Counted from the stretch's first letter, positions 10,243-20,285 are shown. The stretch: 64,000 nucleotides of DNA from CAVTAV01 sp963732795 (GCA_963732795.1 CAVTAV010000009.1:96281-160280), one strand, 5' to 3'. The notes: generated by a model from the letters alone, not told the origin. A program made the numbers and translations.

Positions 10243-11929
10243 ATGTCCGACACCAAGATCACCCGCAAAGATTTTCTGAAGCTCGGCGGGGCGGGGCTCG
10301 GCGCGCTAGCGCTCGGCTCGGCGGGGCTTGGACCGATCCGCAAGGCGCGTGCCGCGACGGCGACGAAGAAGCCCAATATTCTCTATATCTGCGTCGACGA
10401 GCTTCATGCGCTTGCCGATCTTCCCAAGGGCCTTCCCCTGCCGACCTACGAGCATTTCCGTTCACAAGCGCGCGACTTCGACTGGTATCACGTCCATCAG
10501 GCACCGTGCGGCCCGTCGCGCTCGGTCATGTATACGGGCCAGTACGTCCAGCACACCGGTATGTATACGAATCCGCCGGGCGAGAACGCGGTCCTGCGTC
10601 CGAATGGCCCCAAGCCCTTGGAGCTGCCGACGGACATGCCGACCGTCGGCAAGATGCTGCGCGAGCAGGGCTACTACACGGCGTACAAGGGCAAATGGCA
10701 TCTAAGCCCGCTCAACCAGCGGGCGCAGGAAGCCGCCAAGGGCCGCGCGCCGGATTACGCCAAGGCGCTGGAGCCCTACGGTTTCTCCGATTACAACTTC
10801 GACGGCGAGCATACCGGCCTGACCTGGGGGGGCTTCATTCAGGACAAGGCCATCGCGGCCGACGCGGCGGGCCTCCTTTACAATTTCGCCAACGGCCATA
10901 CCGAGGGCAAGCCCTGGTTCATGGCCGTGAATTTCATCAATCCCCACGACATCATGTGGTTCGACGCCGAAGCCGATCCGAAGGGCACGCCGCACTCGGG
11001 ATTCTTCGGCCTCTTGAAGAGCGAGCCACATACCGCGTTCTTCGAGAAGGAATGGGACTTCCCGCTGCCGAAGAGCTTCTATGCCGACGACCTCTCCACC
11101 AAGCCGGCGGTGCAGCGGAGGAGCACGGGCCGAGGCAAGCTCCATGAACGGGACGAGGCGACTTGGCAACGCTATCAGAACTATTATTTCAACTGCATCC
11201 GCGACGTCGATCGCCACATCAAGATCGTGCTCGACGCATTGGATCAGTACGGCCTCGCCGATAACACGGTCGTGATTCTCTCCGCGGACCATGGCGATCG
11301 GGCCGGCGCCCACGGAATGGTCGGCAAGGGCTCGGATGTCTATAAGGAGACAATCGGCGTGCCGATGCTGGTCCGGCATCCGGACGTCAAAAACACGGGC
11401 CGGACCCAGGCGCTTTTCGGTGAGGTCGATCTCGCGCCGACCTTCCTCAGCCTAGCCGGCGTCGACGACGCGGCGCGGGCGGACCGGTATCCGTTCCTCA
11501 AAGGCGTCGACATGATGCCGGTGCTTGCGGACGGAAAGGCTCGCACCGAGCGCGACAAGCGCGGCATCCTGTTCGACTACATGACGCCAGGTCGGTTACC
11601 GACGGATGGGAAGCCGGCGGAGAACGATCCCCGGATCCTGATCCGCGGCGTGTTCGACGGACGCCACAAATTCGCCCGCTATTTCAAGGTGACCGAGCAC
11701 AACGAGCCGAAGGACTGGGACAGTCTCGTCGGCCCATAACGATCTCGAACTCTATGACGTCAAAGTCGACCCGGATGAGATCACCAACCTCGCCCATAAG
11801 CCCGAGGACCATAAGGACCTCATCATGTCGCTCAACGAGAAGACCAACAAGCTGATCGACATGGAGATCGGCGAGGACGACGGCGCGATCTATCCTGGCC
11901 AGATCGAGTGGTACAACACGGTCGGTTAA
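10243..11929 (+). CDS. Tat-exported sulfatase (type I, formylglycine-dependent), one frameshift
   Basis: Starts MSDTKITRKDFLKLGGAGLG, with an RKDFL Tat-type twin-basic segment and hydrophobic stretch, preceded by AAGGGGGA. Sulfatase signatures: NILYICVDELHA (metal-binding Asp), CGPSR at about residue 90 (C-x-P-S-R, the Cys that must be converted to formylglycine), KGKWHL, SADHGDRAGAHG and GKGSDVYKETIGVPMLVRHP. An extra G near 11732 splits the C-terminus; removing it restores AHNDLELYDVKVDPDEITNLA and the end at 11929, the usual sulfatase tail. Periplasmic hydrolysis of a sulfate or similar ester is expected; substrate unknown. No formylglycine-generating enzyme gene is in the window. Confidence 0.85.
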
Positions 11930-12046
11930 AGCCGACGGCCGTCATTAGGATCGCGTTCACACTCCGGCCGTATCCATGTGGAGCGGAACATCAGCGTTTG
12001 TTACGCTGGGCCGTGACCCGATAACCACGCCGCACCGGAGGCGTGA

Positions 12047-13192
12047 TTGCAGACGATCCCAGTCGACGACCAAAATCTCTCAGCGCGGGCTAGACCAGCG
12101 ACCAGGACCGCTCCGGTCGAGCTTGCCGTCATCGTCCCGACCTATAACGAGCGGGACAATGTCGACGACATCGTCAAAGAGCTGACCGAAGTGCTGCGGG
12201 ACATCACCTGGGAGGTGATCTTCGTCGACGACGATTCACCCGACGGCACCGCGGAAGCCGCGCGGTCGATCGCGGCGCAAACCTCCCATGTGAGGGTCAT
12301 CCACCGGATCGGACGGCGCGGGCTTTCCTCCGCCGTGATCGAGGGCATGCTGGCAAGCTCGGCGCCCTATCTCGCGGTGATCGACGGCGATTTGCAGCAC
12401 GATCCGGCGCTGCTGCCCCGGATGCTCGAGCTCGCGCGCGCGGATGAAGCCGATATCGTCGTCGGCAGCCGCTATGTCGAGGGCGGCGGGGTCGGCGACT
12501 GGGCGCGGTCGCGCGAATGGATGAGCCGATGGGCGACCAAGATCGCGTCCCGGTTCCTGCCCGCCCCGATCACAGATCCCATGAGCGGATTCTTCCTCCT
12601 CACCCGGCCGACTTTCGAGCGCGCGGTCCGAGGCCTTTCCGGCGTCGGGTTCAAGATCCTGCTCGATATCGTACTGTCGGCGCCCAGGACGACGCGGATC
12701 CGGGAACTGCCCTACACCTTCCGGACCCGCCGGCACGGCGAGAGCAAGCTCGATACGGTCGTCGCCTGGCAGTTTCTGGTCATGATCATCGACAAGAAGA
12801 TCGGCCATATCCTGCCGACGAAGTTCGTCATCTTCTCGATGGTCGGCGCGTCCGGCCTGGTGGTTCACCTGACCGCGCTCTGGCTCGGGCTGAAGCTCGG
12901 CGGATTCCCCTTCGCCGTCGCCCAGGCCACCGCGACGGTCGTCGCCATGACCTCGAACTATTTCCTCAACAATACGCTGACCCATGGCGACAAGCGCCGG
13001 ACGGGCGCACGGCTCTGGTCGGGCCTCATCTCGTTCTATGCCGTCTGCCTCGTCGGCGCGGCCGCGAATGTCGGCGTCGCGACGATGATCTATCGAAGCG
13101 AGCCGATCTGGTGGCTCTCCGGCCTCGCCGGCGCGCTGGTCAGCTCCGCCTGGAATTTCTCCGTGTCCGCGCTCTATACGTGGCGGAAGTGA
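12047..13192 (+). CDS. GT2 family glycosyltransferase with C-terminal GtrA-like domain
   Basis: 381 aa. Residues about 25-245 are a dolichyl-phosphate-mannose-synthase-type GT-A domain: VIVPTYNERDNVDDIV, VDDDSPDGT, DGDLQHDP (metal-binding DxD-like) and GSRYVEGGG. Residues about 255-380 form four hydrophobic helices starting KFVIFSMVGASGLVVHL, a GtrA/DPMS fusion typical of bacterial Dpm1-like enzymes that load polyprenyl phosphate with a sugar for cell-surface glycosylation. The start is TTG at 12047 with CCGGAGG upstream; no ATG fits. Convergent with the acyltransferase gene; the two stop codons lie in the arms of one hairpin. Confidence 0.85.
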   Translation: MQTIPVDDQNLSARARPATRTAPVELAVIVPTYNERDNVDDIVKELTEVLRDITWEVIFVDDDSPDGTAEAARSIAAQTSHVRVIHRIGRRGLSSAVIEGMLASSAPYLAVIDGDLQHDPALLPRMLELARADEADIVVGSRYVEGGGVGDWARSREWMSRWATKIASRFLPAPITDPMSGFFLLTRPTFERAVRGLSGVGFKILLDIVLSAPRTTRIRELPYTFRTRRHGESKLDTVVAWQFLVMIIDKKIGHILPTKFVIFSMVGASGLVVHLTALWLGLKLGGFPFAVAQATATVVAMTSNYFLNNTLTHGDKRRTGARLWSGLISFYAVCLVGAAANVGVATMIYRSEPIWWLSGLAGALVSSAWNFSVSALYTWRK

Positions 13193-13211
13193 CGCCGATC
13201 TATGGCGTCAC
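13189..13211. terminator. Hairpin carrying the stop codons of two convergent genes
   Basis: GTGACGCC (13189-13196), 7-nt loop, GGCGTCAC (13204-13211), a perfect inverted repeat. The TGA of the glycosyltransferase gene (13190-13192) is in the left arm and the stop of the acyltransferase gene (13208-13210) in the right arm. A bidirectional attenuating hairpin is a reasonable inference; no T-tract follows. Confidence 0.4.
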
Positions 13212-14253
13212 GTGATAGCGATCCCCACCGCCAAGCCGATTATCACGAGCAGATAACCGATCAATGCGAGGACTGAGCCACGGCGCTTTGTGAAATATTC
13301 CGAGCGGCGTCTCATGACATTGCGATCGATCACAAGATAGAGGATCGCCGATACGACCAGGGACATGAGCACCGCCGCCACCCTGGAGATCACCGACCCT
13401 TTTAGACCGATCATGCCAAAGGCGGCATTGGCCGCGAACACGCCGATCCAATGGTTCAGATAGAACGGATAGGACACCCCGCCGAAGAAGGCCCCCACCG
13501 GCTTCTTGGGTCCTTTCACCGCGAGTGCGAGCACGATGCACAGCGCCATCGGGGGCGAGAAGCGATGGTAATGCCCGAAGGCGACGACGCAGGCGAACAA
13601 CGCAGCCGCGACCACGCCCAAATGAAGCCTATAGCGCTCGTGCCAAGGGCCGAAACGCTCCATGACGACCGCCGCACAGACGCCGAAGGCGATCGGCGCG
13701 TAAACATTAAAGATATAGGCCGCAATCGCGAGGAGGACCCAAAAGACGACCGACCGGCCAAACGCCAGCGCGGTGATCACCAACGGCGCCACGAGATCAG
13801 AACTGTTCCTCGACGCAGATGCTCCAGAAGTGATTTCCCGTGCCCTGCAACGGCATCTGCTGAACATACGTAGCGAGTTGGGGCGGACCAGAACCAGTTG
13901 TAGACGAAGGTAACGTCGTAGAACGTCATCTCGTACCATTTGGAGGTCAGATGAACGTGCCTTATGCCGACCTCGATTAGCACGCTCGCGAGGGAGAGCA
14001 GGGCGATGGCGAGGGCGTAAGGGATCCAAATCCGGGTCGCGCGATTGAAATAGAACCGGGGCAGGTCGGCTAAACGGGAGCGAAGCAGGATCCCGCCGAT
14101 AAGCCAGCCGCTGAGGGCGAAAAACACGTCGACAGCCATCTTGCCGGCATGATCAAGGCCGATCAGGCCCGCGTGACGGGACGCCACGACCAGTGCGAGC
14201 ACGATTTGGAGCCAGTCGAAGGCCGGATAATAGTCGTCGCGCGCGTAACCCAT
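13208..14253 (-). CDS. Acyltransferase 3 family membrane protein (frameshifted)
   Basis: Multi-pass membrane protein of the OafA/acyltransferase-3 type, which transfers acyl groups to sugars on the outer face of the inner membrane. N-terminal piece (MGYARDDYYPAFDWLQIVLALVVASRHA... VDVFFALSGWLIGGIL) carries the family Ser-Gly-Trp/Phe motif; the middle reads QGTGNHFWSICVEEQF, the conserved W-S-xx-x-E-E-Q-F motif; the C-terminal piece (FGVCAAVVMERF ... YPFYLNHWIGVF) supplies the last helices. Two breaks near 13860 and 13806 (each one extra base) interrupt it. The invariant His in the RAxA(I/V)xxVxxxHxxx region appears as VVASRHA. With the neighbouring GT2-GtrA gene it may act in surface glycan modification. 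Confidence 0.7.
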
Positions 14254-14334
14254 GGCGTGGCATCAGATGGACTAAGGCTTAATTTTCGGTGAGGGAGCCT
14301 GGCCGAGTTCGGCGCGCGACGGACATGCGCCGAT

Positions 14335-14898
14335 CTAGGGGGTCGTCGTGATCGTCCCCAAAATCCCGGTCGACGTGCAGGCGCCGTTGGCGTCGCAGAA
14401 GGTGCGGGTGCTCGACCCGGGCCGTCGGCCGTAGCCGCCGCGGCAGGCCCCGAGATTGAACGCGGGCGGGCCGCCTTCGTAGCCACCGATCCCCTGGGCG
14501 TTCACCCAATAGCGACCACGCGCGACAGGCGTCGAGCAGGCCTGTTCGAGATAGGCGGTCTCGCCGGCGGTGAGCTGCCGGCCGTTAATAAAGACCCCCG
14601 AATTTCCATTCGACGCATTCGGCTGCAACGGGCCACCGAGCGCTAGTCCGGGGGCCATCTGGCCGGTAACCGGCCTGCCTTCCATGCCGTAAGCTCCCGA
14701 CATCGGATCGTACCAATAGCGCCCGGGTGCGATGGGTACAGGATAAAGCCGCTGTAGATCGCTGAGCGTTTGCCCCGACAACGGCGCGCCGTTGACAAAC
14801 ACGCCCGTCTGGCTCTCGGCGGCGGACGTGATCCCAGGCGAAACGACAGCAAGCACTGTGACGAACAGGATGGCCACCAGCCCATGTCCGGTTTTCAT
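14335..14898 (-). CDS. Secreted protein with two FxNG...GRYW repeats
   Basis: 187 aa, intact, with a signal peptide (MKTGHGLVAILFVTVLAVVSPGITSA). Two copies of an approximately 45-residue unit follow: GVFVNGAPLSGQTLSDLQ...PIAPGRYWYDPMSGAYGMEG and GVFINGRQLTAGETAYLEQ...PVARGRYWVNAQGIGGYEG. Between them lies a Pro/Gly-rich linker; the end has three Cys (ACRGG, FCDANGACTS) that may pair outside the cytoplasm. I do not recognise a named family. The repeat suggests a small all-beta binding module. No operon partner: the next gene upstream on this strand is past 15000. Confidence 0.65.
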   Translation of the reverse strand: MKTGHGLVAILFVTVLAVVSPGITSAAESQTGVFVNGAPLSGQTLSDLQRLYPVPIAPGRYWYDPMSGAYGMEGRPVTGQMAPGLALGGPLQPNASNGNSGVFINGRQLTAGETAYLEQACSTPVARGRYWVNAQGIGGYEGGPPAFNLGACRGGYGRRPGSSTRTFCDANGACTSTGILGTITTTP

Positions 14899-15045
14899 GG
14901 CGACAAAGTCTCCCCAAACGTCGCGGCCGCCCCAGCCGGACGCCGCCGGCTCCTACTTTACCACAGCCACGACGCAGAGGGACCCGGGTCCGAGACTCAG
15001 GCCTCGGACCATGGGCGCCGGGAGCCCGGAATAGCCGGTACGGCC

Positions 15046-15607
15046 CTAATGCGTGGCTCTCGGATCCGTCTCGCCGAGGCCCGGATAGAACAGCTTCCGG
15101 TTGGACGCGGATTCGTTATAGACCGTGCGCGTCTTAAACAGCCAATGGCCGTCCTTCTTCACCAGCGTGTCCTCGTAATGGCCGAAATAGACGAGCTGGA
15201 CGTCATGCTGCGGCGTCTGGTTGGTCATGGCGAACCAATAGGCCGATGGAGTGGGCCGTCTTTCCGCCCGGATCGACATCGATCACATGGTTGATGATCT
15301 GGTGGTGGGTGCGGGGCCGCGAGGTCGCGTTTTCCGGGATCGGCGCGCGGCCCTTGAGGCCCTTGGTGAAGCCGGACATGGCTTTGCGGATGGCTTCCTT
15401 GCCATGCTCGACGCCGCCGACCCAGGAGAGCACGCCGTCGTCGGCCCAGGTCGCCATGACGGTTTCGAGATCGCCGGCATCGACCGCGACCATGTATCGG
15501 TTCGAGAGATTTTCGATCTCCGCCCGGTCGTCGGCATATCCCGCCATCGCCAAGCTTGGCGCCATGCACAGCGCCACGAACCCCAAGCCTATCGCCATTT
15601 TTCTCAT
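15046..15607 (-). CDS. Secreted SnoaL-like protein (frameshifted)
   Basis: Signal peptide (MRKMAIGLGFVALCMAPSLAMA) then a SnoaL-like domain: DDRAEIENLSNRYMVAVDAGDLETVMATWADDGVLSW, GKEAIRKAM, HHQIINHVIDVD, and after the break AYWFAMTNQ and FGHYEDTLVKKDGHWLFKTR. An extra G near 15245 breaks the frame between HSI and AYWF. Length about 186 aa fits the family. Same strand and 46 bp downstream of the beta-lactamase-fold gene, so probably in one transcript with it. Confidence 0.7.
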
Positions 15608-15653
15608 CAGACAGTCCTCCGATAATGGACGGCCGGCGCCCCCGCGCCGGGCC

Positions 15654-16812
15654 TCAGATCGCCGCCGAGACGACGATATCCGACAGTTTCTGGAAACGTT
15701 CGATATTCGCGGCCTGGGTCATCACGCCTGCGGTGAGGCACGCGAAGCTGATATCGTGCTTCGGATCGACCCAGATAGAGCGCGCTGCCCGCGCCGTAAT
15801 TGCCGAAGGTCTCGGGCGAGGTCATGGTGCCGAGCTGATGATGGCAGATCGCCGTGCCGCGCACATTGAAGCCGAGGCCCATATAGGCCGGCGGTGATTC
15901 CCATCCGGCCCGGAGCGCCACGCCGCGATAGATCTCGTTGTGAAGGTCGCCGGTCCAGACCTGGCGCGCCATCTCGATGATCCGCGGCGAGAGGATGCGA
16001 ACGCCGTCGAGCTCGCCGCCCCGCCGCAGCATCTCGGCGAAGCGCCAGATATTGTCGCAGCTCGCGGCGCAGCCGACATGGGGCGCCTCGACATCCGGAT
16101 CCTCGAACAGCGCATGATCGCCGGGAAGCGTGCGGCTCAGATGCTTGATCGGCACGGTGCCGCGCATATCCGGCTTGACGTGCCGGTCCTTGAGATCGGC
16201 GCGCAGGCCCATGGACGTGTCCTTCATGCCAAGCGGCTCGAACAAATCCTCGCGCAGGATATCGCGGAAGTGGCGGCCCTTGGGATCGGTCCGGCGCAGC
16301 GCCTCGCCCATCAGCACATGATTGGCGAGCGGTGAATAATCGCAGCGCTGGCCCGGCTCGATAACGCCGTGGACATTCTCGACCACGGCCTGCACCAGCT
16401 CGTCCAGGCGGTCGAGATACATGCCGGGTTTCGGCATCCAGACGCCGGGCATGCCCGTGGTATGGGTCAGAAGATGGAAGAAGGTCACCCGGTCGCGCGG
16501 CGCGCCGGCGAATTCCGGGATGATGTCGGCGATCCGGGTCGTCAGCGCGAAGCGGCCCATCTCGATCGCGCGCAGGATGAGGGCGTTGGTGAAGGCCTTG
16601 GTGGTCGAGAAGATGCTGAAGACGTTGTCGGTGCGGAGCGGCTTCTTGCCCTCGGCGTCTTCCGCGCCGATTGCCGCCTCGATGCCGACCGTGCCGCCGC
16701 GCGCCACCTTGATCACCGCGCCGTAATAAGCCCCCTTCGCCACATCGTCTTCGATCACGGTTTGCAGATGATCCAGCCGTTCCTTCCAGAATCCGCCCTG
16801 CTTGCCTGGCAT
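15654..16812 (-). CDS. Serine hydrolase of the beta-lactamase / class C esterase fold, copy A (frameshifted)
   Basis: About 385 aa. Starts MPGKQGGFWKERLDHLQ after GAGGAGGGGG, which favours this ATG over one 17 codons upstream. Catalytic S-x-x-K is STTK in FSIFSTTKAF; the Y-x-N-like element is YSP in CDYSPLANH; THTTGMPG is the usual His-rich loop. Near 15785 an extra C in the TATCTGGGTC stretch shifts the frame; corrected it reads YWVDPKHDISFACLTAGVM and ends SAAI at 15654. No signal peptide, so cytoplasmic. The family covers esterases and peptidases; reaction unknown. Confidence 0.75.
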
Positions 16813-16967
16813 GATTTCCCCCTCCTCGAAACGAAACGCCGGCAGCATATCATCACTGCTCACCGCCGCACGTCCAGCCCTCTTGGCGTAGGACCGCCCA
16901 TTTATCCAAGACAGGCGCCGGAGCGGGTGCCAAAATATGCCGCGTCAATTCAAGCGGAGTCCGTGAC

Positions 16968-17418
16968 GTGAGCAACGAAACCCTTGCCCTGAATCAGATC
17001 AACATCGTCGTCCGCGACATGCGCGGGTCGATCGATTTCTACCGCCGCCTCGGCGTCGAGATGGAGGAGCCCGCCGGCGAAGACGAGCCGTTTCACGTCA
17101 ACGGCGAGGCGACACACGGCCTCAAGATCGATCTCGACAGACCGAAATTCGCGCAAGTCTGGAACAAAGGCTGGACTGGACGGGACGACCTCGCCGGCAG
17201 GGTCGTCGATCGGCTTCGAGGTCGCGACACGGACCGATGTCGATCGGCTGTATCAGGAGTTGACCTCGGCGGGCCATGGCGGCCTCCAGGCGCCCTTCGA
17301 CGCCTTCTGGGGCGCCCGCTATGCCGTCGTCGAGGATCCGAACGGCATCGCCGTCGGCCTCATGAGCCCGATCGATCCGGAGCGCAAATACTGGCCGCCG
17401 GAGAATTGGGAGGGGTAG
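16968..17418 (+). CDS. VOC (glyoxalase/dioxygenase-fold) protein (frameshifted)
   Basis: About 149 aa. LNQINIVVRDMRGSIDFYRRLGVEM is the first beta-alpha-beta unit of a vicinal-oxygen-chelate domain; the corrected second half reads TRTDVDRLYQELTSAGHGG...FWGARYAVVEDPNGIAVGLMSPID, with the family DPxGxxxGL ending. An extra base near 17205 (GTCGATCGGC) breaks it. Start is GTG at 16968 with a GGAG upstream. The first His ligand is replaced by Asn at LNQINIVV, which leaves metal binding doubtful. Divergent from the hydrolase gene to its left. Confidence 0.7.
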
Positions 17419-17447
17419 GCTTTTTTTGAAGGCGGAAGCGGCTCCGG

Positions 17448-17549
17448 CATCACCCCCATCCAACCTTCCCCCATCGAAGGGGGAAGGCTTCTATGGAGCA
17501 CCCCATCGAGCTCCTCCCCCTTGATGGGGGAGGCCCGGTGGGGGTGATG
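17448..17549. repeat. Composite palindrome: outer stem enclosing two hairpins
   Basis: CATCACCCCC at 17448-17457 pairs with GGGGGTGATG at 17540-17549. Inside are two further perfect hairpins: CCTTCCCCC (17464-17472) with GGGGGAAGG (17479-17487), and CTCCCCC (17514-17520) with GGGGGAG (17526-17532). The three-way structure fills the gap between two convergent genes. It resembles the CCTTCCCCC...GGGGGAAGG intergenic repeats seen in many alphaproteobacteria and may also act as a terminator. Confidence 0.65.
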
Positions 17550-17589
17550 TCCGCGCCGCTTCAGCCTCGCGCAGAAGGGCACCCGCCCC

Positions 17590-18810
17590 CTACATCACCG
17601 AATAAAGCGCGTCGATCAGCCGGGCCGCCCGCGGGCCGTTCGTGCCGACCGCGTGCATCTTGTTGATCGAATAGGAGAAGCCGAGCTTGGCGTCCGGGTC
17701 GCCGAAGCCGATCGAGCCGCCGATGCCGTGATGGCCGAAGGCGCGCTTGTTCGGGCCCATATAGACCGCCTCGGGCGTGTTCAGCAGCACGCCGAGGGCC
17801 TGATGATAGGGCCGCTCCTGCAGCAGCTCGGTCTGGTTATGCTGCTCGGTGATCATGCGCTCGAGCCCGGCGCGGGACATCAGCGTCACGCCGTCCAGCC
17901 CCTCCTCCGGCCGCACCACCGCGCCATAGATCCGGGCGACGCCGCGGGCGTTGCCGTGGCCGTTGCCGCTGGCGATCTCGACCTCGCGCCAGATCGGCGA
18001 GTTCAACGTCTGATACCAGGGCTCGTCCGGGTTCTGGAGGAAGGCGAGCGGGCGCAGAATCGTCGCCGGTCCAGTCCGCGCCCTTCTCGGGCATCGCGAC
18101 ATCCTTCGCCGCGAACAGCCGCGCGTTCATGTTCGGCATGACCTCGGCGACATGGCTCTGCTCCTCCGCGGTCATGCCGCCGATGTAATATTCGGCGTGC
18201 AACGGCCCGGCGACCTCGGAGCGCAGGAACGGGCCGACGCGTCTTGCCCGAGACCCGGCGCATGATCTCGCCCAGGAGATAGCCCTGGTTATGGACGTGA
18301 TAGGCCGCCTTGGTGCCGGGCTCCCACAAGGGCTCCTGGTCCTCCAGCGCCTTCACATAGGCCTCGCGGTCGAACATGCCGCCGGGATACATGCGGTTGT
18401 TGGTGAGCACCGGAATGGCGGCGGTGTGATCGAGGATATAGCGCACCAGGATCTTGTCCTTGCCGTTCTTGGCGAATTCCGGCCAATAGGTCGCGACCGG
18501 CGCGTCGATATCGATCTTGCCCGCGGTCGACCAGCATATTGAAGCAGATGCCTGTGATGCCCTTGGCGACCGACATCATGCAGACGGTGGTGTGCGCATC
18601 CCATGGCTCGGTCTTGTCGGCATTGCGGAACCCGCCCCAAAGATCGACCACCGTTTCGCCGTCGAGAACCACGGAGACGGCGGAGCCCGTCTCGTCCTCG
18701 ACCCGGTAGTTCTCCTTGAAGGCGTCGAGCACCGGCTGAAAGCGCGGATCCATCGTCCCGCGAATAGGAAATGTCGAGCCCCTCGCCTCGACCGAGTCAT
18801 TCACGTCCAC
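17590..18810 (-). CDS. Serine hydrolase of the beta-lactamase fold, copy B (frameshifted)
   Basis: About 405 aa. Starts at GTG 18810 with AAGGAGGGG 6-8 bases upstream. SVAK in MMSVAKGITG is the S-x-x-K nucleophile motif; YHVHNQGYLLGEI contains the tyrosine element; HGIGGSIGFGDPDAKLGFSYSINKM is the C-terminal H-x-G region of esterase EstB-like enzymes. Three single-base insertions near 18535, 18247 and 18065 split it into pieces that join cleanly when one base is removed at each. Only distantly similar to the hydrolase at 15654. Cytoplasmic by sequence; substrate unknown. Confidence 0.75.
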
Positions 18811-18980
18811 CGCAACCCCTCCTTCTGCGTTGTGTTCAACCGTGCTGCGTTTCTGCAGAAATTCGGGACGGACAGTAACATCGTTTCGCAGCGGATCGTA
18901 AGGGGGTGGCGTGGATAGAAATCGCCGCAGGCGCGTTTCTTGCAGGTTGGAAGGTGCGTTGCGTATTGGAGTGTTCCAAA

Positions 18981-19214
18981 ATGAGATTCCCTCACTATGA
19001 TCCCAAACTGATCCGAACCGCGAAGACTTGGGACGGCAGTTGGCCCGAACCGGGAATACTTTACCGCTTCAGTTGGGAGAGAGACGGCACGATGGTGCGG
19101 GCGATGCTTGGCGCCGGCGTGGTCACGCTGACGCCATATACTTACGTCATCGCGGCGTTCCCGGACGAGTTATCCCCCAGCCCGGTCTTTCAAGCGAAAG
19201 AGACCGTCCATTAA
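18981..19214 (+). CDS. Hypothetical small protein
   Basis: 77 aa (MRFPHYDPKLIRTAKTWDG...) with GGAG 9 bases before the ATG. An in-frame GTG at 18906 would extend it by 25 residues. No motif recognised, no signal peptide. It is the only reasonable frame in the 670-bp gap between 18811 and 19483; the remaining 270 bp of that gap (19215-19483) show no supported gene. Confidence 0.3.
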   Translation: MRFPHYDPKLIRTAKTWDGSWPEPGILYRFSWERDGTMVRAMLGAGVVTLTPYTYVIAAFPDELSPSPVFQAKETVH

Positions 19215-19483
19215 GAGACGCGTTCGCCAGTTTGGGCCCGAGATCGCATTCTCGCCTGCCGCTGGTTTTCATTCGCTCTGTTCTTCGAAACGTATTGTCG
19301 AACGTCGTGAGTTTTCGGGCTCGCTTGATCTCGCCACCTTGGCCCGGGCCGACTGCCGGGCGCAAAGTGAGTCATTCGCGCTTCGCTCACACCGAAGGAG
19401 TTCATGAAAACCGATAGTTGCCGTCCACCAATTGGATAAGTAGGCTTCGACATGTCCGTGTACTCGAATTCGGGGGGATCGTG

Positions 19484-19870
19484 ATGACGGTAATTCGCAT
19501 TTTTCAAATCCTGTTTGGTTTACTTTTGCTGGTCTTTTTCGCGCTCGGCCTTGGACTCTTTGGCTGGATGCCGCCCCTGGCATCCGAGGCCGGACGGCCG
19601 ATGCAGGATGCGATCGCCGGGTCCGGCTACATTATCCCGATCATAGAGGCGACTTATCTCGTCGCGAGCGTTGCCTATTTGACGAACCGGTATGTGGCGC
19701 TCGCCTCGGTCATCCTGTTTCCGGTCAGTTTGAACATCCTGCTGTTTCACCTCATTCTCGATCCCGCGACGGGATCGCTCGTCGCCGCGCTGCTCTTGGT
19801 CATTCTCAATCTGTTCATGCTGTATGCGAACCGGGAGGCTTATGCCCCGCTCCTGAAGAGCCGGACCTAG
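19484..19870 (+). CDS. Small DoxX-like membrane protein
   Basis: 128 aa with four hydrophobic segments (IFQILFGLLLLVFFALGLGLF; IPIIEATYLVASVAYL; YVALASVILFPVSLNILLFHLIL; LVAALLLVILNLFMLYA) and the short polar loop GWMPPLASEAGRPM typical of DoxX-like four-helix proteins. Start at ATG 19484 is preferred over an upstream codon at 19418 because a GGGGGG lies just before it and the membrane segment begins here. Function unknown. It ends 55 bp before the PadR palindrome. Confidence 0.6.
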   Translation: MTVIRIFQILFGLLLLVFFALGLGLFGWMPPLASEAGRPMQDAIAGSGYIIPIIEATYLVASVAYLTNRYVALASVILFPVSLNILLFHLILDPATGSLVAALLLVILNLFMLYANREAYAPLLKSRT

Positions 19871-19924
19871 ACGCAGGACATCCCGACCCTCGGGGCCCCG
19901 TTCGCCGTCACTTGCCGCCCCGCC

Positions 19925-19953
19925 CCATTTGTTCTATTATCCAGAACAAATGG
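19925..19953. promoter_or_regulatory. PadR-type operator overlapping the padR start codon
   Basis: CCATTTGTTCT (19925-19935), 7-nt spacer ATTATCC, AGAACAAATGG (19943-19953): an 11-bp perfect inverted repeat. The ATG of the PadR gene (19950-19952) is inside the right arm, and there is no Shine-Dalgarno between them. A PadR dimer bound here would cover the transcription start and the start codon, so autorepression and a near-leaderless mRNA are inferred. Confidence 0.7.
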
Positions 19954-20285
19954 TCGAGCATCATGAACTCTTGGGCTCTTTGGAGCAGATCGTTCTCCTG
20001 GCCGCGCTTCGTCTGGGCGAGGACGCGTATGGGATGACCGTGCGGCGGGAGATCGAGACGCGGGCGGGGCGGGATATCTCTATCGGCGCGGTCTATGCCA
20101 CGCTCGAACGGCTGGAATCGAAGGGCCTCGTCACCTCGTTCAAGGGCGAGCCGACCGCCGAGCGTGGGGGTCGGGCCAAGAAGTATTTCCGGGTGACCGG
20201 CGCGGGCGAACGGGCGCTGCGCAAGTCTCAGGAGGTCGTCCGCAAGATGTCCGCCGGGCTTACGGGCAGTCTGGAGGTCGGATGA
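19950..20285 (+). CDS. PadR family transcriptional regulator
   Basis: 111 aa. Winged-helix PadR domain: LGSLEQIVLLAALRLGEDAYGMTVRREIE, then DISIGAVYATLERLESKGLVTS (recognition helix and turn) and GGRAKKYFRVTGAGERALRKS (wing). Short subfamily-1-like form with little C-terminal dimerisation domain. PadR proteins are usually repressors of nearby efflux or membrane genes. First of three genes joined by 4-bp overlaps, so it probably controls its own operon through the palindrome at 19925-19953. Effector unknown. Confidence 0.85.
   Translation: MVEHHELLGSLEQIVLLAALRLGEDAYGMTVRREIETRAGRDISIGAVYATLERLESKGLVTSFKGEPTAERGGRAKKYFRVTGAGERALRKSQEVVRKMSAGLTGSLEVG

Noticed and set aside
19215..19483. Gene on either strand in the gap before the DoxX-like gene
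   Set aside because: Open frames exist (for example ending EGVHENR on plus) but none has a start signal, motif or clear codon bias.
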